A stretch of 64,000 nt of DNA from Aquimarina sp. U1-2 (GTDB lineage Bacteria; Bacteroidota; Bacteroidia; Flavobacteriales; Flavobacteriaceae), in NCBI RefSeq assembly GCF_017897595.1, contig NZ_JAGKIK010000011.1, positions 1 to 64,000 of the forward strand. Direction: 5' to 3'. Position numbers and translations under genes: made by a program. Of the stretch, positions 1 to 10,800 are shown one piece after another. Numbering within the stretch: the first letter of the stretch is position 1; each line of letters opens with the position of its first letter. The notes beneath the pieces are model-generated. The model saw only the letters and a list, made by a program, of their open reading frames with translations. It was not told the DNA's origin and did no database searches.

Positions 1-77
1 ACACCAAAAGAAGACATACAGAAATAGGAAAAGTGCCACCTGATCAAATATTTTATCAGAAAAATATGGCTTCGTAA
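1..77 (+). CDS. 3' end of an unidentified gene (partial)
   Basis: An open frame enters from the left edge and stops at a TAA at 75-77. It gives about 24 residues ending in VPPDQIFYQKNMAS. It lies just upstream of polysaccharide genes on the same strand, so it is probably the tail of another polysaccharide gene. Too little remains to name a family. The frame choice rests only on its being open to the edge. Confidence 0.35.
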   Translation, partial: TKRRHTEIGKVPPDQIFYQKNMAS

Positions 78-146
78 ATAATTAAAAAATACCTTTAGAC
101 TGTCCTAAGGATTGGGAGTATCATAGGCTGATTAGGTCATTCTAAA

Positions 147-365
147 ATGATAATTAAAAATAATACGTTAGATGATCAAATATTTAGAATTGACTTTTAC
201 TCAATTTTTAAAATAGATGTTTTTACTATTGACAATAAAAAACTAGACAATTTATGTGTTATACAAACTGCTGTTAATAGTGGAATAACAGGATTATATA
301 AAGTTGAGGGAAATTTTTATAATCCTACAGAAGAAGAAATTATGATTGGTAACTGCAGACTATGA
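147..365 (+). pseudogene. 72-codon ORF, probably a chimeric gene remnant
   Basis: This short open frame does not resemble any family I know. Residues 16-25 (DFYSIFKIDV) are identical to the N-terminus of the membrane polymerase that starts at 464. A few residues before that, DDQIF recalls the DQIF near the end of the partial gene at the left edge. The rest contains no membrane segment or recognisable motif. The pattern suggests a remnant made by a small duplication and rearrangement rather than a working gene. An independent small protein cannot be excluded. Confidence 0.3.
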
Positions 366-496
366 TTTTTGTTTTACAGGATTATCTATATTTGAAACTG
401 GATTATGCAAAATAGTATAACTTTTCAAAGAAAATTATTAAAGAATAATATAGAGCAATAAGGATGGACTTTTATTCAATTTTTAAAATAGATGTT
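192..496 (+). repeat. 30-bp direct repeat pair (192-221 and 467-496)
   Basis: The stretch at 192-221 matches 467-496 at 29 of 30 positions by eye. The second copy is the 5' coding end of the polymerase gene at 464. The first copy lies inside the small ORF at 147-365. The copies are 275 bp apart in the same orientation, which points to a local duplication next to the polymerase start. Confidence 0.75.
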
Positions 497-1672
497 ATAG
501 CTTTTTTGCTTATAGTCCTTTATTTATTAAGTGCCATTTTTTTTTATTTTTTTCTTCTGAGAAGAGAAAGGTTATTGACTAGAGAGGTTGCTGTTACTAC
601 TTGTATTGCTTTTTTTCTTCCACTATCCTTTTTTGTTTTAAATCAAATATTTCATTTTAAATCGATACCTCCTGATACACATGCATATGCTGCTGTAATT
701 TTTGATTTTAAAAATTTTAATGCATTCACTTTTGGAGTAATGGGATATTCTATACTCAATTATATTCCCATCAAATTATGTTTTGGAAGACCTGCCGTTT
801 TTGTCATTTTTAATATTTTTTATTTTCAGGTAGCTATATTGTATCTTTTTAAGGCCTTCAAAATGTATTGCGGGTATAATGGAGAGAAAACACGTACCTC
901 GGTTTTTATTTTTTTGCAAATATTATCTGTGGTTTACCCAGTTGCTTTAATGCATACTTCAAGCATCTTAAGAGAATCAATGATGCTTATGGTATTTTCA
1001 ATATGTATTTATTTCCTAGTTAAATTTTATTGTATGAGATATAAGAATTATGTATTAATGTTAGTTTTTATATTGTTTTTGTTCATCATAAGACCTATTA
1101 CCGGGATATGTATGGTACTTGCTTATTTTGTTGCCTATGTGGATAAGAAAAAACTTTTAACAGCAAAAAACTTCTTGAAATTTGGAGTTTTAGCTCTGAT
1201 TCTTGCATTTATTGGGCAAGAGGTTATTTTGAGCTTGTATAATATTGACTTTAGCATAGAATGGATTGCTCAATACAGGGCGCGCTCGAATTCAAGATTC
1301 GGTATTGAAGGTTACAATTCGTTAGATTGGACGAGCCCATTATACTATCTCAAAAATCTTTTTCTTATAGTTACTCAATATATACTTTCACCCCTACCTA
1401 TTTTAGTATCAAAAGAAGTTGCATTTAATAAGTTAATTCCATTATTGGACTCAGTTTTTATAATAGTATTTCTATTTTTGCCTATTGTTATGTTTAGGAG
1501 AAAGAATTTTAATCGCTGGATGATATTATTTCTTCTGTTTATAGTTGTACCTGCAATTATGGAAACTAACATTTCAGGAGCTTATAGGCATAGAATGAAT
1601 GGAATTTTTATGTTGCTACCTTTAGCGGCGTATGTTTTTTCATTATTTAAAATTAAAAATATTGGAAGATAA
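464..1672 (+). CDS. Multi-pass membrane oligosaccharide polymerase (Wzy/EpsG-like)
   Basis: The 402-aa protein is almost entirely hydrophobic, with roughly ten membrane segments. It carries conserved-looking polar loops: PPDTHAYAAV near residue 70, an Arg-Pro (RPITG) in a membrane segment near residue 210, and AYRHRMN near residue 372. This layout is typical of Wzy/EpsG-type polymerases, which join lipid-linked repeat units on the periplasmic side of the inner membrane. Sequence conservation in this class is weak, so the call rests on topology and on neighbours, which are glycosyltransferases and a polyprenyl sugar transferase. The start ATG follows AGG at -3 to -1. A flippase or membrane acyltransferase is a less likely alternative. 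Confidence 0.65.
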   Translation: MDFYSIFKIDVIAFLLIVLYLLSAIFFYFFLLRRERLLTREVAVTTCIAFFLPLSFFVLNQIFHFKSIPPDTHAYAAVIFDFKNFNAFTFGVMGYSILNYIPIKLCFGRPAVFVIFNIFYFQVAILYLFKAFKMYCGYNGEKTRTSVFIFLQILSVVYPVALMHTSSILRESMMLMVFSICIYFLVKFYCMRYKNYVLMLVFILFLFIIRPITGICMVLAYFVAYVDKKKLLTAKNFLKFGVLALILAFIGQEVILSLYNIDFSIEWIAQYRARSNSRFGIEGYNSLDWTSPLYYLKNLFLIVTQYILSPLPILVSKEVAFNKLIPLLDSVFIIVFLFLPIVMFRRKNFNRWMILFLLFIVVPAIMETNISGAYRHRMNGIFMLLPLAAYVFSLFKIKNIGR

Positions 1673-2453
1673 AGTAATCATTTTAGCATCTACAGTTGAT
1701 AGGAAGATTTTAGAAAATGATCATTTAATTGGTTTACATCTTTCACCAGATTTAAGCATGGTTATTGTTAATCAAATGATTAATGACAAAACACCGCTGC
1801 AACTGGAAAAAGAGTTTTGTAAAATCGTTAATGATAATGGTAAAGGCCTATCTAGAAGTAGAAACATTGCTTTGGATCAGGTAAACTCAGGATATTGTAT
1901 TGTTGCTGATGATGATGTTGAATATGTAAAAGAATTCGATACAATAATCAAAGAGTCATTCAATAAAAATCAAGAAGATGAGATTTTAACTTTTATGATT
2001 AAGACACCTGATGGCAAATTTTTTAAAGAATATGCTAATAAACAATTTGTTCATTCAAAAAGAACATTACTTAAAGTGTCCTCTATCGACATGGTTTTGA
2101 ACTTAAATAGGATTCAAAAAAGTCTACGATTTGATGAAAATTTTGGATTAGGTGCACAATTTAATACAGGAGAGAACAACATTTTTCTTTTTGATGCACA
2201 TAAACAAGGCTGTAAAATTTCATTCATACCAGAGACTATAGTAATTCATCCTTATGAGAATTCAGGAAGAGTATTAGATAAAAAACATTTTGTTTCAAAA
2301 GGAGCAGTATTTAAGAGGATGTTTGGGTTTAAAGGTTTTTTGGTTTCCATGGTATTTTGTTTAAAAAAACGCAAAGAAGCGAAATTGCAAAAAATAGGTT
2401 TATTTAACACCATGATTTATTCGTTAAGAGGATATTTAAAGTATAAGAAATGA
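1632..2453 (+). CDS. Glycosyltransferase, GT-A fold (family 2-like)
   Basis: The protein shows the GT-A signature of a short beta strand (VIILASTVDR), then GLSRSRNIAL near residues 71-80 and a DxD-type metal site in ADDDVEY near residues 92-98. It probably transfers a sugar in the cytoplasm to the growing lipid-linked repeat unit. The ATG at 1632 would overlap the polymerase gene by 41 bp and add ten residues before the usual first strand. A TTG at 1662 fits the family start better. The 3' end overlaps the next gene as ATGA. The acceptor and donor cannot be told from sequence. The canonical N-terminal PTYN motif is absent, so it is a divergent member. Confidence 0.7.
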   Translation: MFFHYLKLKILEDKVIILASTVDRKILENDHLIGLHLSPDLSMVIVNQMINDKTPLQLEKEFCKIVNDNGKGLSRSRNIALDQVNSGYCIVADDDVEYVKEFDTIIKESFNKNQEDEILTFMIKTPDGKFFKEYANKQFVHSKRTLLKVSSIDMVLNLNRIQKSLRFDENFGLGAQFNTGENNIFLFDAHKQGCKISFIPETIVIHPYENSGRVLDKKHFVSKGAVFKRMFGFKGFLVSMVFCLKKRKEAKLQKIGLFNTMIYSLRGYLKYKK

Positions 2454-3721
2454 ACAAAATTGAAAGAATTATATATGATGGTGTAAAAAAAACTCCTTTT
2501 TTAAAAAAAGCTATTAGGGATTTCTATCAATGTATTATATTATTGTTTAATACACCCAAAAACAAATTTTCAACACAATTTAAAATTGAAGTTAAAGAAG
2601 GATTTTTCTTTGGTTTCCATGATAAAACTCCTTGGTCTCCGGATAATTCAAAGGCCTTATCGCACTATATTGGAAAGAACAACTCAAAGTCCTGTAAAGG
2701 ACAAATTGAAGTTGGATACTTTGATACTCATTCTTTTGAGTTTACATCTATAGGAAAGACAGATTCTTGGAATTGGCAACAAGGAAGTATGTTGCAATGG
2801 GTTAATGATAAAGAAATAATATTTAACTATTGGAATGGAGAAAAAAATGCTTCTAAGATTGTAAATCTAAATGGAGAGATTATAAAAGAAATTGATGTTC
2901 CTGTTAGCGTAATATCTAAATGTGGTAACTTTGGATTGTCATACTCATTTGACAGATTAAATATCGGTATGCCAGGGTATGGATATCAAAATGAATCTGA
3001 AGAATCCAATAATAGTGTTTTAGAGCCCGAGAATATGGGTATAACTTTGGTTAATATCAAAACAAATGAATCTAAGATGTTATTTTCTGTAAAAGATATT
3101 GCGAATTTTAATAGAGAAGATTCTATGCAGAATGCATTTCATTTCCTTACACATACTCAGTTTTCTCCTGAAGCGAAAAGATTTTTCTTTTTACATAGAT
3201 GGAATGAAGGAAAAGGAAAAAGAGTCAAGACCAGGTTACTAACATCAGATTTAAATGGTGAGAACTTATATGAGCTTCCCGCTAGGGATATGGTCTCTCA
3301 TCTTACTTGGATAAATGAAACCCAGATATTGGCCTATGCTGCAACTACCCAGTACGGAGATGCATATACCATTTTCTCAGATTTTTCTTCAGAATTAAAA
3401 GTTTTAGATAAGAAAAGGTTTAATTCAGATGGGCATCCTCAGTTTTGCGAGTCCAATAAACTTGTAGTATCGGACACATATCCCGATCGCAATAGGATTC
3501 AAAAGGTTTTTACTATTGATTTAGAAGATAATACAAGAAGCGAAATAGGTTATTTTTTCTCTCCATTTAAATATAGAGAAATGTATCGATGTGATTTACA
3601 CCCGAGGTGGGATAGACTAGGGACCAAAATTTCTTTTGATTCTGTTCATCCAGGAGTAAGATCTTTTTGTGTTTTATCGCTAAAGGATTCTAATGTCAAA
3701 TTAACAAATGTACAGGCTTGA
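2450..3721 (+). CDS. Polysaccharide-cluster beta-propeller protein (TolB/WD40-like)
   Basis: This 423-aa protein has repeated blade-like segments such as SPDNSKAL near residue 65, FSPEAKRFFF in the middle and HPRWDRLGTKISFDSVHPG near the C-terminus. These recall TolB-type beta-propeller repeats. The FFGFHDKTPW and WNWQQGSMLQW motifs recur in proteins I recall from polysaccharide clusters, often loosely labelled glycosyltransferases. No nucleotide-sugar site is visible. It is translationally coupled on both sides: its ATG overlaps the previous stop and its stop overlaps the TTG start of the next gene. A role in glycan assembly or modification is likely, but the reaction is unknown. Confidence 0.55.
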   Translation: MNKIERIIYDGVKKTPFLKKAIRDFYQCIILLFNTPKNKFSTQFKIEVKEGFFFGFHDKTPWSPDNSKALSHYIGKNNSKSCKGQIEVGYFDTHSFEFTSIGKTDSWNWQQGSMLQWVNDKEIIFNYWNGEKNASKIVNLNGEIIKEIDVPVSVISKCGNFGLSYSFDRLNIGMPGYGYQNESEESNNSVLEPENMGITLVNIKTNESKMLFSVKDIANFNREDSMQNAFHFLTHTQFSPEAKRFFFLHRWNEGKGKRVKTRLLTSDLNGENLYELPARDMVSHLTWINETQILAYAATTQYGDAYTIFSDFSSELKVLDKKRFNSDGHPQFCESNKLVVSDTYPDRNRIQKVFTIDLEDNTRSEIGYFFSPFKYREMYRCDLHPRWDRLGTKISFDSVHPGVRSFCVLSLKDSNVKLTNVQA

Positions 3722-4452
3722 AAGTTAGTATAATTACACCAGTTTATAATTCTGAAAAATTCCTTAGAGAAACTATAGATTCTGTTATCGCACAAACGTT
3801 TGAAGATTGGGAAATGATTCTTATTGATGATAGATCAACAGATAATTCTTGGGGTATTATTGATGAATGTAGAGTTAAAGACCATAGAATAAAATCATAT
3901 AAGCTAAATAAAAATTCGGGGGCAGGTGTAGCAAGAAACAAAGCTATAAGATTAGCAAAAGGGCGATTTATAGCCTTTCTAGATAGTGATGATATGTGGC
4001 ACCCAGAAAAGCTACAAAAGCAACTGGATTTTATGCAGTCAAATAATTTTGCCTTTAGCTTTACGAGTTATAGACAAATTGATGAAGAAGGAAATGAAAT
4101 AAGGATAATTAAATCAAAGAAACGGGTTACGTATAAGGAAGCTTTGTTTGATAACCCGATCGGTTGTTTGTCAGCTATGTATGACGCTGAGGTATTAGGT
4201 AAACAATATATGCCTACAATAAGAAAGAGACAAGATTATGCGTTATGGTTAAAAATATTGAAACTTACTACCGCACACGGTCTCAATGAAGTATTAGCGT
4301 ATTACAGAGTCCGAAAAGACTCTATTTCTTCTAATAAAGTTAATCTAATAAAGTATCAATGGAGGTTATATCGTGAGATTGAGGGGTTTTCAAAAATCAA
4401 AAGTTTGTTTTATTTATTGAATGTCGTAATAAATAAGATAATAAAGAATTAG
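3718..4452 (+). CDS. Family 2 glycosyltransferase
   Basis: The N-terminus is a textbook GT2 domain: VSIITPVYNSEKFLRETIDS at residues 3-22, LIDDRSTDNS at about 36-45, and the DxD metal site in FLDSDDMWHPEKL at about 86-98. RQDYALWLKIL near residue 170 fits the acceptor-side motif of this family. The enzyme should add one sugar to a lipid-linked intermediate on the cytoplasmic face. The start is a TTG that overlaps the preceding stop (TTGA), so the pair is probably translationally coupled. At 244 aa it is a compact member without a C-terminal membrane segment. Confidence 0.88.
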   Translation: MKVSIITPVYNSEKFLRETIDSVIAQTFEDWEMILIDDRSTDNSWGIIDECRVKDHRIKSYKLNKNSGAGVARNKAIRLAKGRFIAFLDSDDMWHPEKLQKQLDFMQSNNFAFSFTSYRQIDEEGNEIRIIKSKKRVTYKEALFDNPIGCLSAMYDAEVLGKQYMPTIRKRQDYALWLKILKLTTAHGLNEVLAYYRVRKDSISSNKVNLIKYQWRLYREIEGFSKIKSLFYLLNVVINKIIKN

Positions 4453-4477
4453 AAGATCTTTAATATTAATTAATTAC

Positions 4478-4485
4478 TACTTTTG
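4478..4485 (+). promoter_or_regulatory. Bacteroidota -7 promoter element (TAnnTTTG)
   Basis: TACTTTTG lies 16 bp upstream of the ATG of the sugar transferase gene, in a 46-bp gap after the preceding gene. It matches the TAnnTTTG -7 consensus of Bacteroidota. No strong -33 TTG was seen, so the call is tentative. It would give the sugar transferase a short leader of about seven bases. Confidence 0.5.
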
Positions 4486-4501
4486 TACTTATTTAAAATT
4501 G

Positions 4502-5872
4502 ATGAACAAGGTCTTTACCCTCAATGTAATTGAAAGAAAACTATTTTTATTTATAGGTGATATTATGATTGTCATACTATATCTTTATTTGTTAACAAAC
4601 AGAACATTAAAAGGGACTTTTGATCATGAAAAACATAGTTTAACTATTTATATAACTGGAATTATTTTATTTTCGATAATTGCTTACGTAATAGATATAT
4701 ATAATTTAGAAAGGGCTTCGAAACCTATTACAATTTTTAGATTAGCATTGATAGTCGGTGTTTTATATTCCTTTTCTATTTTCTTCATTACTGTTTTACT
4801 AATCAATACTACAGTAAGTAGACCCTATCTAGTAACGTTTTTAGCATTAATGCCATTTTCATTAACAGCTTGGCGACTCATGTGTTCTAATTTTTTTATT
4901 TCACAGCCCTTTTTAAAGAATACTATCTTTATTTATGAAGATTCTTTTGAAATAGATAGAGAAGAGAATATAAATAATATTGAAGGAGAAAAAAATTCTA
5001 ACGGTTTTAAGGTAAAATTAAGCCTATGCACAAATCATGAAACATTTGCCAATAATCCTGAACGGTTAACTAATCTACTTCCTAAAATTGATACAGTCAT
5101 CATAAGAATAATTAATTACCAAGATATTCCAGTTGAGGTAGAAAACTTTTTAACCCGAGCAATGTACTTTGGAAAAGAAGCGTTTACATTTACGTCCTTT
5201 TATGAATCTACATATGAAGCCTTACCTTTAAATTTATTAGGAAACAATTTTTATGAAGTATTACATTTAAAAAATAAAAGGGCGCATTACATACAGAAGT
5301 TGTTTACTAAATTGATTGATCTCACATTATGTGTTATTGTTGGGATCGTTCTCGTTTTAGTAATTCCACTAGTATTAATTTTCAACTTTTTCTTAAATAA
5401 AGGACCTCTATTCTACGTTCAAAAGAGAATTGGTAAAAAAGGCAAAGAATTTAATATTTACAAATTTAGATCAATGGTGATTGATGCCGAAAAGTCTGGA
5501 GCCAGAATGGCCACTAATAATGATGCTAGAATAACACCTTTTGGCAAAGTTTTAAGAGCATTTAGAATTGATGAGCTACCACAAATTATTTCTGTTATTA
5601 ACGGAGATATGAGTTTTATAGGGCCAAGACCAGAGAGAAAAATTTTCGTCGATCAGTTGGACAAAATAAATCCTTTCTATTCTGTCAGGCATGTAATTAA
5701 ACCAGGAATTACTGGATGGGCACAAGTCAAGTACAAATATGGTGAAAACTTAGAGGATTCAATAAGAAAGCTAGAATATGATCTGTATTATATCAAAAAC
5801 AGGTCTGTTACATTAGATATAAGGATTTTATTTAAAACAGTAACTACTATCTTATTTTCAAGAGGAGTATAA
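4502..5872 (+). CDS. Polyprenyl-phosphate sugar-1-phosphate transferase (WcaJ/ExoY type)
   Basis: This 456-aa protein has four or five N-terminal membrane segments, a soluble middle, another membrane segment near residues 270-295 and a C-terminal bacterial sugar transferase domain. The domain shows KRIGKKGKEFNIYKFRSM, the DAR-TPFGKVLR-RIDELPQ block, and GDMSFIGPRPER. It transfers a sugar-1-phosphate to undecaprenyl phosphate and so starts repeat-unit synthesis at the inner membrane. A TTG at 4499 lies in frame one codon upstream, but the ATG at 4502 is the better start. Its own likely promoter precedes it. Confidence 0.92.
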   Translation: MNKVFTLNVIERKLFLFIGDIMIVILYLYLLTNRTLKGTFDHEKHSLTIYITGIILFSIIAYVIDIYNLERASKPITIFRLALIVGVLYSFSIFFITVLLINTTVSRPYLVTFLALMPFSLTAWRLMCSNFFISQPFLKNTIFIYEDSFEIDREENINNIEGEKNSNGFKVKLSLCTNHETFANNPERLTNLLPKIDTVIIRIINYQDIPVEVENFLTRAMYFGKEAFTFTSFYESTYEALPLNLLGNNFYEVLHLKNKRAHYIQKLFTKLIDLTLCVIVGIVLVLVIPLVLIFNFFLNKGPLFYVQKRIGKKGKEFNIYKFRSMVIDAEKSGARMATNNDARITPFGKVLRAFRIDELPQIISVINGDMSFIGPRPERKIFVDQLDKINPFYSVRHVIKPGITGWAQVKYKYGENLEDSIRKLEYDLYYIKNRSVTLDIRILFKTVTTILFSRGV

Positions 5873-6083
5873 AAACCAGGAAAATCATTATTTAGGAATT
5901 AGATACATAAATACTGTAACCCTAATATATTCGGCAAAAATAAAAGAAATTGGTTAGGGTCAATGAACATAGACAAATAATAGATCTTTTAAATTATTTT
6001 GATTAATATATAGAATAAAAGTTAATAAAATTCCAGTAGCTTTGAAGCAATTTATCTTTTATCATTTTTTTTAAGTTTTTAAT

Positions 6084-7484
6084 ATGCAAATCAAATCCAT
6101 TTGCTGTATAGGCGCAGGTTATGTAGGCGGACCTACTATGACGGTAATCGCAGAGCAATGCCCTGAAATAAAAGTAACCGTTGTTGATATCAATCAATCG
6201 CGAATTGATGATTGGAATGATGATAACCTTAATAACCTTCCAATCTTTGAACCAGGTTTAGCAGAAATAGTAGAGAAGGTTAGAGGAAAAAACCTTTTCT
6301 TCTCAACAGAAGTTGATAAAGCAATTGAAGAGGCTGATATGATTTTTATTTCGGTAAACACTCCAACCAAAACATATGGTAAGGGAAAAGGTATGGCTGC
6401 TGATTTGAAATATATAGAGTTATGCGCACGTCAGATCGCAAGAGTAGCCAAAACAGAAAAAATAGTCATCGAAAAATCAACATTGCCAGTAAGAACTGCC
6501 TCAGCAATTAAAGATATTTTAGATAATACGAGTAATGGAGTACAATTCCAAATTTTATCTAATCCTGAATTTTTGGCCGAGGGTACTGCTATTGAAGATT
6601 TGCTAAATCCTGATAGGGTATTGATAGGAGGAGATATGTCTAATTCAGAAGGTAAAAAAGCGATACAAGCATTAGTAGAGATATATGCTAATTGGGTCCC
6701 AAAAGAAAAGATTTTGACGACCAATGTTTGGTCCTCAGAACTTTCTAAATTAACTGCCAATGCCTTTTTAGCCCAGCGAGTATCCTCTATTAATGCAATG
6801 TCTGAAATTTGTGAAAAAACAGGTGCCGATGTTCAAGAAGTTTCCAAAGCTATTGGGATGGATTCAAGAATTGGATCTAAATTTCTGAATGCTTCAGTTG
6901 GTTTTGGTGGATCTTGTTTTCAAAAAGATATTTTAAACTTAGTATACATAGCCAAAAGTTACGGACTGAATGAAGTGGCAGATTATTGGGAACAGGTCAT
7001 TATTATGAATGATCATCAAAAAAATAGGTTTTCAGATAACATTGTAAGGACATTGTATAATACCGTTTCGGGAAAGAAAATTGCATTTCTGGGATGGGCT
7101 TTTAAGAAAAACACAAATGACACCCGAGAGTCTCCAGCTATTAAAGTTGCTGATAATTTATTAAATGAGCAAGCAAATGTTGTCGTATTTGACCCTAAAG
7201 TAAAAGAAAAGCAAATATATCAAGATTTAGATTCCCTAGGGACTAGATCACCTGAAGAAAATAAAGAGCATTTAACAGTGCTCAACGACCCTTACAGGAC
7301 GATGGAAAATGCTCATGGGATTGCTATCCTTACAGAGTGGAATGAGTTCAAAGATTATGACTGGAAAAGGATACATGAGAAAATGAAAAAGCCAGCATTT
7401 TTATTTGATGGAAGAGGCATTTTAGATAGAACTAAAATGGAAGAAATGGGTTTTGCTTATTATAAAATTGGATCAGGAAATTAA
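6084..7484 (+). CDS. ugd: UDP-glucose 6-dehydrogenase
   Basis: The enzyme oxidises UDP-glucose to UDP-glucuronate with two NAD+. The N-terminal Rossmann motif GAGYVGG is at residues 10-16, and STLPVRTA and [11 protein letters not shown] follow. The catalytic cysteine is in [10 protein letters not shown] at residue 278, very close to the position in animal UGDH. The length (466 aa) and motifs such as [21 protein letters not shown] place it in the eukaryote-like subgroup, which is common in Bacteroidota. It supplies the substrate for the decarboxylase encoded at 12,828, so together they make UDP-xylose. The 211-bp upstream gap may hold its promoter, though no clear element was found. Confidence 0.95.
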   Translation: MQIKSICCIGAGYVGGPTMTVIAEQCPEIKVTVVDINQSRIDDWNDDNLNNLPIFEPGLAEIVEKVRGKNLFFSTEVDKAIEEADMIFISVNTPTKTYGKGKGMAADLKYIELCARQIARVAKTEKIVIEKSTLPVRTASAIKDILDNTSNGVQFQILSNPEFLAEGTAIEDLLNPDRVLIGGDMSNSEGKKAIQALVEIYANWVPKEKILTTNVWSSELSKLTANAFLAQRVSSINAMSEICEKTGADVQEVSKAIGMDSRIGSKFLNASVGFGGSCFQKDILNLVYIAKSYGLNEVADYWEQVIIMNDHQKNRFSDNIVRTLYNTVSGKKIAFLGWAFKKNTNDTRESPAIKVADNLLNEQANVVVFDPKVKEKQIYQDLDSLGTRSPEENKEHLTVLNDPYRTMENAHGIAILTEWNEFKDYDWKRIHEKMKKPAFLFDGRGILDRTKMEEMGFAYYKIGSGN

Positions 7485-7807
7485 CATAAATTAGTTCTAT
7501 TCTTAAAGAAGTTCTAAACACAGGAGCGATTGGACGCTTCTGACCCCTATAAAATATGAAATAGTACTGTCATCCTGAATTCATTTCAGGATCTCATGCG
7601 CGCTTTTAATAAAATAGAAAGAGAGTCGAGACTATGACTCTAAGTGAGTCACGGTATATGCTACTTCATATATTGTTTAAAATGTCAGTTCACAAGCTAA
7701 ATCTAAAAAAGGTTAAATCACTTCATTACATGAAAACATAAAACTTTAATCTTATTTTAAAAAAATAATATAAATTATACCGTATTTTCAGGCATAAAAT
7801 TACACCT
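7485..7807. other. Intergenic spacer with a REP-like hairpin
   Basis: No gene was found in this 323-bp gap. It contains an 8-bp inverted repeat, ATCCTGAA at 7572-7579 and TTCAGGAT at 7585-7592, within a GTCATCCTGAATT-type sequence. I recall sequences of this kind as a dispersed intergenic palindrome in flavobacterial genomes. It may act as a terminator after ugd. The rest is AT-rich with no clear motif. Confidence 0.5.
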
Positions 7808-10800
7808 GTGCCCATACAACATATACCCCTTAAAAACTACATCAATCAGAACACCACCAATGCCATACGCAACAGGGCCAAAAGCATAGAGCTTATTACC
7901 GTTGAACTATCTGAAGATCAAAATGAAGTCAAAGCCGAGGTTCACGGGAGCTATGGCAATACCTATCAGGTACAACTCATCGGTTTTAATACGGGCCAGA
8001 TACAGGGTGGATGTACCTGTCCTTATGATTGGAGCCCGGTTTGCAAACACCAGGTAGCCATAGCGCATGAAGTGGACGTCTTGTTAAAGTCTCAAAATGA
8101 GCAAAGTCAGGATAAAAGCCCTGTAAAAAAGAAAAGATATAGTAGCAAAAAGCCCATTATAATTCCTGTTCCCCAACATAATGGGAATATCAGTGCATTT
8201 TTAAACACTATCAGTTCCCCAAAGGTTTCCAAGCAATACAGGAACCATTATGCGCGAGATTATATTACCTTACTACCTCCTTTTGATATCGATCAACCTG
8301 TATTTCATTTAGAATTCAACGCAAAAGGACATGTAGCTTCAGAAAATCACCAGATCAAGATCTATAGAAAGCCTGAAAACCTGGAGCTGTATTGTACATG
8401 TACAGCAACCAACCAGTTTTTATGCCTGCATCAGATGCTGGCTTTAGATATTTTTTACAGTCATGTACAACCCGTATTTTGGAATCCGGATAGGATAAAA
8501 ACCATCAAAAAAGGATTGTTACAGCAATATGGGTATGATTTGGATACCGATGATTACAAAAAGTACTTCAGGTTTGGGTATGATCAAGGGGAAATAACGG
8601 TCATTCCCGAGCATCCGGGAATTTTAAAATTGCCACAATATCAAGAAGGGCTTCATAAAATTCTAGAAGAATTAGTCACTGGCGAGCAGGCTACGATCGA
8701 CAAATTACCTGCTGTGCCCTCAAAGCTTCGATCTCCTAAAATGATGGTGGCCATCGGCATGTTTTTTCAACAGGTTCCAGATGCAAATATCCTGGTCATG
8801 TTTCCCATCAAAGGGAATACAAAAAAGAATGGCGACCTTTCTAATCAAATCTTTGAAATCAGGGTAGAGGAGTATTATAAAGACAAAGCACTTTTTACAC
8901 CACCAGAAACCCGTCTTGTTAATGGATTGCTAGAATATAATGAAACCATTAAAAATACACGTAAGGATAATAGATCAGATCAGTTACAAGCGTTAATTTC
9001 CCTCTGCCAAAAAATGAAGGAAGATCTTGCTGATGTAATGATTTACGAATTGTCTTACTATCATTCATACGGGTATTATCATGCCCAAAAAATTTCTCCA
9101 AAAAATCTTACGCAAAAGAAAGGGATGAATGTTTCAAACCCTCCCAAATTGCATTTTGAAGTGTCGCAGGAAACAGATTATATGAAGGTACAGGCATTTG
9201 CCAGAATTAAAGGCGTATCTATCCCGCTGCAAAGTGTTGATATTGCTATAAAAGCACCTTTTCTGGAAAAAGACGGCGTTTTTTACCTGTTAAAATCTGT
9301 TGGCGATGTAAAAGCTTTTGAAACGTTTAAAAAGAATGCACAGTTGCGGGTGCCTAGAAACGAATTTAATACATATTATACTGATTTCTTAAATCCTTTA
9401 TCTAAAAAGTTTACGGTTGATATGCAACATCTTCCCACAAAAACCAGGATAATCCCTGAAACTGAAGTCGCAAAACAGTTGTATTTGTCAGAAATTCATG
9501 GGTTTATTTTATTAAAACCGATTGTACTATATGCTGAAGAACCTGTCGAAATATGCAATCCGGCTCCCGTACAAAAATTAAAAAAAGATCATATCGAAGT
9601 ATTGCAACGGCATCATGCATATGAGGAAGAGTTCAAAAAAATGCTTGTAGGTCTTCACCCGGAGTTTGCTCATCAACATCAGGAGTTTTTTCATCTCACC
9701 CCAAAGCAATTTATTGAAAACATGTGGTTTTTAAAGGCTTTCGAACTGCTAAAAGAAAATGACGTTCAGGTTTTTGGCTATAACGACCTGTCTGTAAAAA
9801 AATACAGCCTTCACAAGCCTTCCATACAAATGAACATAAACTCTGGTGTCGATTGGTTTGACGTCAATGTTAAAGTAGCTTTTGGTGACCTTACTGTTTC
9901 GCTTCAAGATTTGCAAAAATCAGTCATCAATAAAAACAAATACATTGCTCTTGATGATGGAAGCATTGGGATCTTACCAGAGCATTGGCTAGAAAAATAC
10001 GCTCATCTTTTTAGAACAGCAACCGTTAAAAAAGAGGGGATACGTGTTTCTAAATATCAGTTCTCTGTGATTGATAGTCTCTACGACGATTTGGATCCAG
10101 AATCTCCGATATTGGCGCAACATCGTAACATAAAAGAGCGTTTACAACAATTTGATAAGATTTCCAGTGTAACCATACCAAAAGGAATCCTTGCAACACT
10201 TCGGGATTACCAAAAAGAGGGGCTCAATTGGCTTTGTTTTTTAGACGAGTACAATTTTGGGGGATGTTTGGCAGATGATATGGGACTAGGGAAAACTCTT
10301 CAGGTGATTACCTTTTTGAAACATATCAATACAAAAAATAAGCCGAAAAGAGCCCATCTGGTCATTGTGCCTACTTCATTGATTTTTAACTGGCAGGAAG
10401 AAATCAAAAAGTTTTGCCCTTCGTTGCATGTTATTGTGCACACAGGTAGTGAAAGAGAAAAGGACACAGGGTCTTTTAAAGAAAAATTGGTGATCCTAAC
10501 CACCTACGGCATTGTGATGCGTGATATCCAAATGCTAAAAAACTATGACTTTCACTACATCATTCTAGACGAATCCCAGGCAATTAAAAACCCGAATTCA
10601 CAACGCTATAAAGCGGTACGGTTGTTAAAAGCCAAAAACCGATTAGTACTTACCGGCACGCCTATAGAAAATAACACCTTTGACCTGTATGCACAAATGA
10701 GTTTTGCAAATCCTGGTTTATTGGGCACTATGGCACACTTTAAAAAAGCTTTTTCAATACCTATCGATAAAGATAAAGACTCAAACGTTGCTAAAGAACT

